Source of the DNA: an uncultured Paracoccaceae bacterium
GTDB taxonomy: Bacteria > Pseudomonadota > Alphaproteobacteria > Rhodobacterales > Rhodobacteraceae
DNA: 37,500 bases
Direction of reading: 5' to 3'
NCBI GenBank assembly: GCA_951812615.1
Contig: CATOSU010000021.1
Location: forward strand, 1-37,500
Shown here: one piece after another, positions 34,526 through 37,500 of the stretch
How positions within the stretch are numbered: the stretch's first letter is position 1
Layout of the letters: each line of letters opens with the position of its first letter
Notes under the pieces: generated by a model
The model's database searches: none
What the model was told of the DNA's origin: nothing
What the model saw: the letters and a program-made list of their open reading frames with translations, nothing else
Program-made: the position numbers and the translations under genes

Positions 34526-34643
34526 GGTCTGGCGGCGACTTACTCTCCCACGTCTTAAGACGCAGTACCATCAGCGCTACAGTGCTTAACGGCCGGGTTC
34601 GGGATGGGACCGGGTGTTTCACTTGTGCCATGACCACCAAACC
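34526..34643 (-). rRNA. rrf: 5S ribosomal RNA
   Basis: 118 nt. The ends GGTTTGGTGG and CCGCCAGACC form a 10-bp terminal helix. The internal CCCATCCCGAACCCGG and the conserved GATGGTACTGCGTCTTAAGA match alphaproteobacterial 5S. Confidence 0.95.
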
Positions 34644-34737
34644 GAGAAAGCTCTCGTTTTCCTGCGCTGTGACAGCGCAAAGTTACCAAGTCAAAGGGAT
34701 GTATGCTTTAGATCTGCAGAAGCCTGGCTTCTACTGG

Positions 34738-37500
<2,763 letters not shown>

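Overview
The window looks like a chromosome segment of a GC-rich alphaproteobacterium of the Rhodobacteraceae (Roseobacter group). The evidence is the yidC–MOSC–engB–argB gene order, the aapJQMP amino-acid transporter, an ATP12 assembly factor, an acetylpolyamine amidohydrolase, an alphaproteobacterial 5S/23S rRNA pair, and two families of GC-rich intergenic repeats that I associate with this family.

Layout. Positions 1-2393 (+) hold the end of an aromatic-acid (homoprotocatechuate-type) catabolic cluster: a frameshifted 2-oxo-hepta-ene-dioate hydratase, a crotonase with an apparent frameshift at its start, and a second hydratase-family enzyme. An acetylpolyamine amidohydrolase follows (-), then ttcA and a membrane-anchored EAL protein with a degenerate GGDEF domain (+). 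A 517-bp gap with a 45-bp minisatellite precedes the yidC–MOSC–engB run, then argB, a fatty-acid-hydroxylase-family protein, a 4Fe-4S protein and a SixA-type phosphatase (+; many neighbours overlap by ATGA). A nested inverted repeat separates this from the oppositely oriented aapJQMP operon (-). Upstream of aapJ lies a tight block crcB–rluC–HAD phosphatase–ATP12 (-), divergent from a Tat-exported multicopper oxidase (+).

Positions 22.1-34.4 kb are an accessory, mobile-element-rich region. A 2.6-kb IS1595-family element with recognisable 26/27-bp inverted ends carries a passenger gene encoding an adenine-type DNA methyltransferase fused to a PD-(D/E)XK (Mrr-like) nuclease domain. Two small chromosomal genes and a relic coding tail follow, then a complete IS256-family element. 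That IS has cut off the 3' end of a giant (over 2100 codon) minus-strand exoprotein gene with RTX, Gly-Ser/His, VCBS/cadherin-like and TSP3-like modules. The last seven codons and the stop are supplied by the IS terminal repeat, so the C-terminus expected to hold the type I secretion signal is missing.

The window ends in an rRNA operon on the minus strand: terminator, 5S, and nearly all of 23S, running off the right edge.

Most noteworthy are the transposon-borne methyltransferase-nuclease fusion, the IS-truncated giant exoprotein with its 12-residue (GS)4-G-HHH repeat, and the near-identical internal duplications in the same gene.
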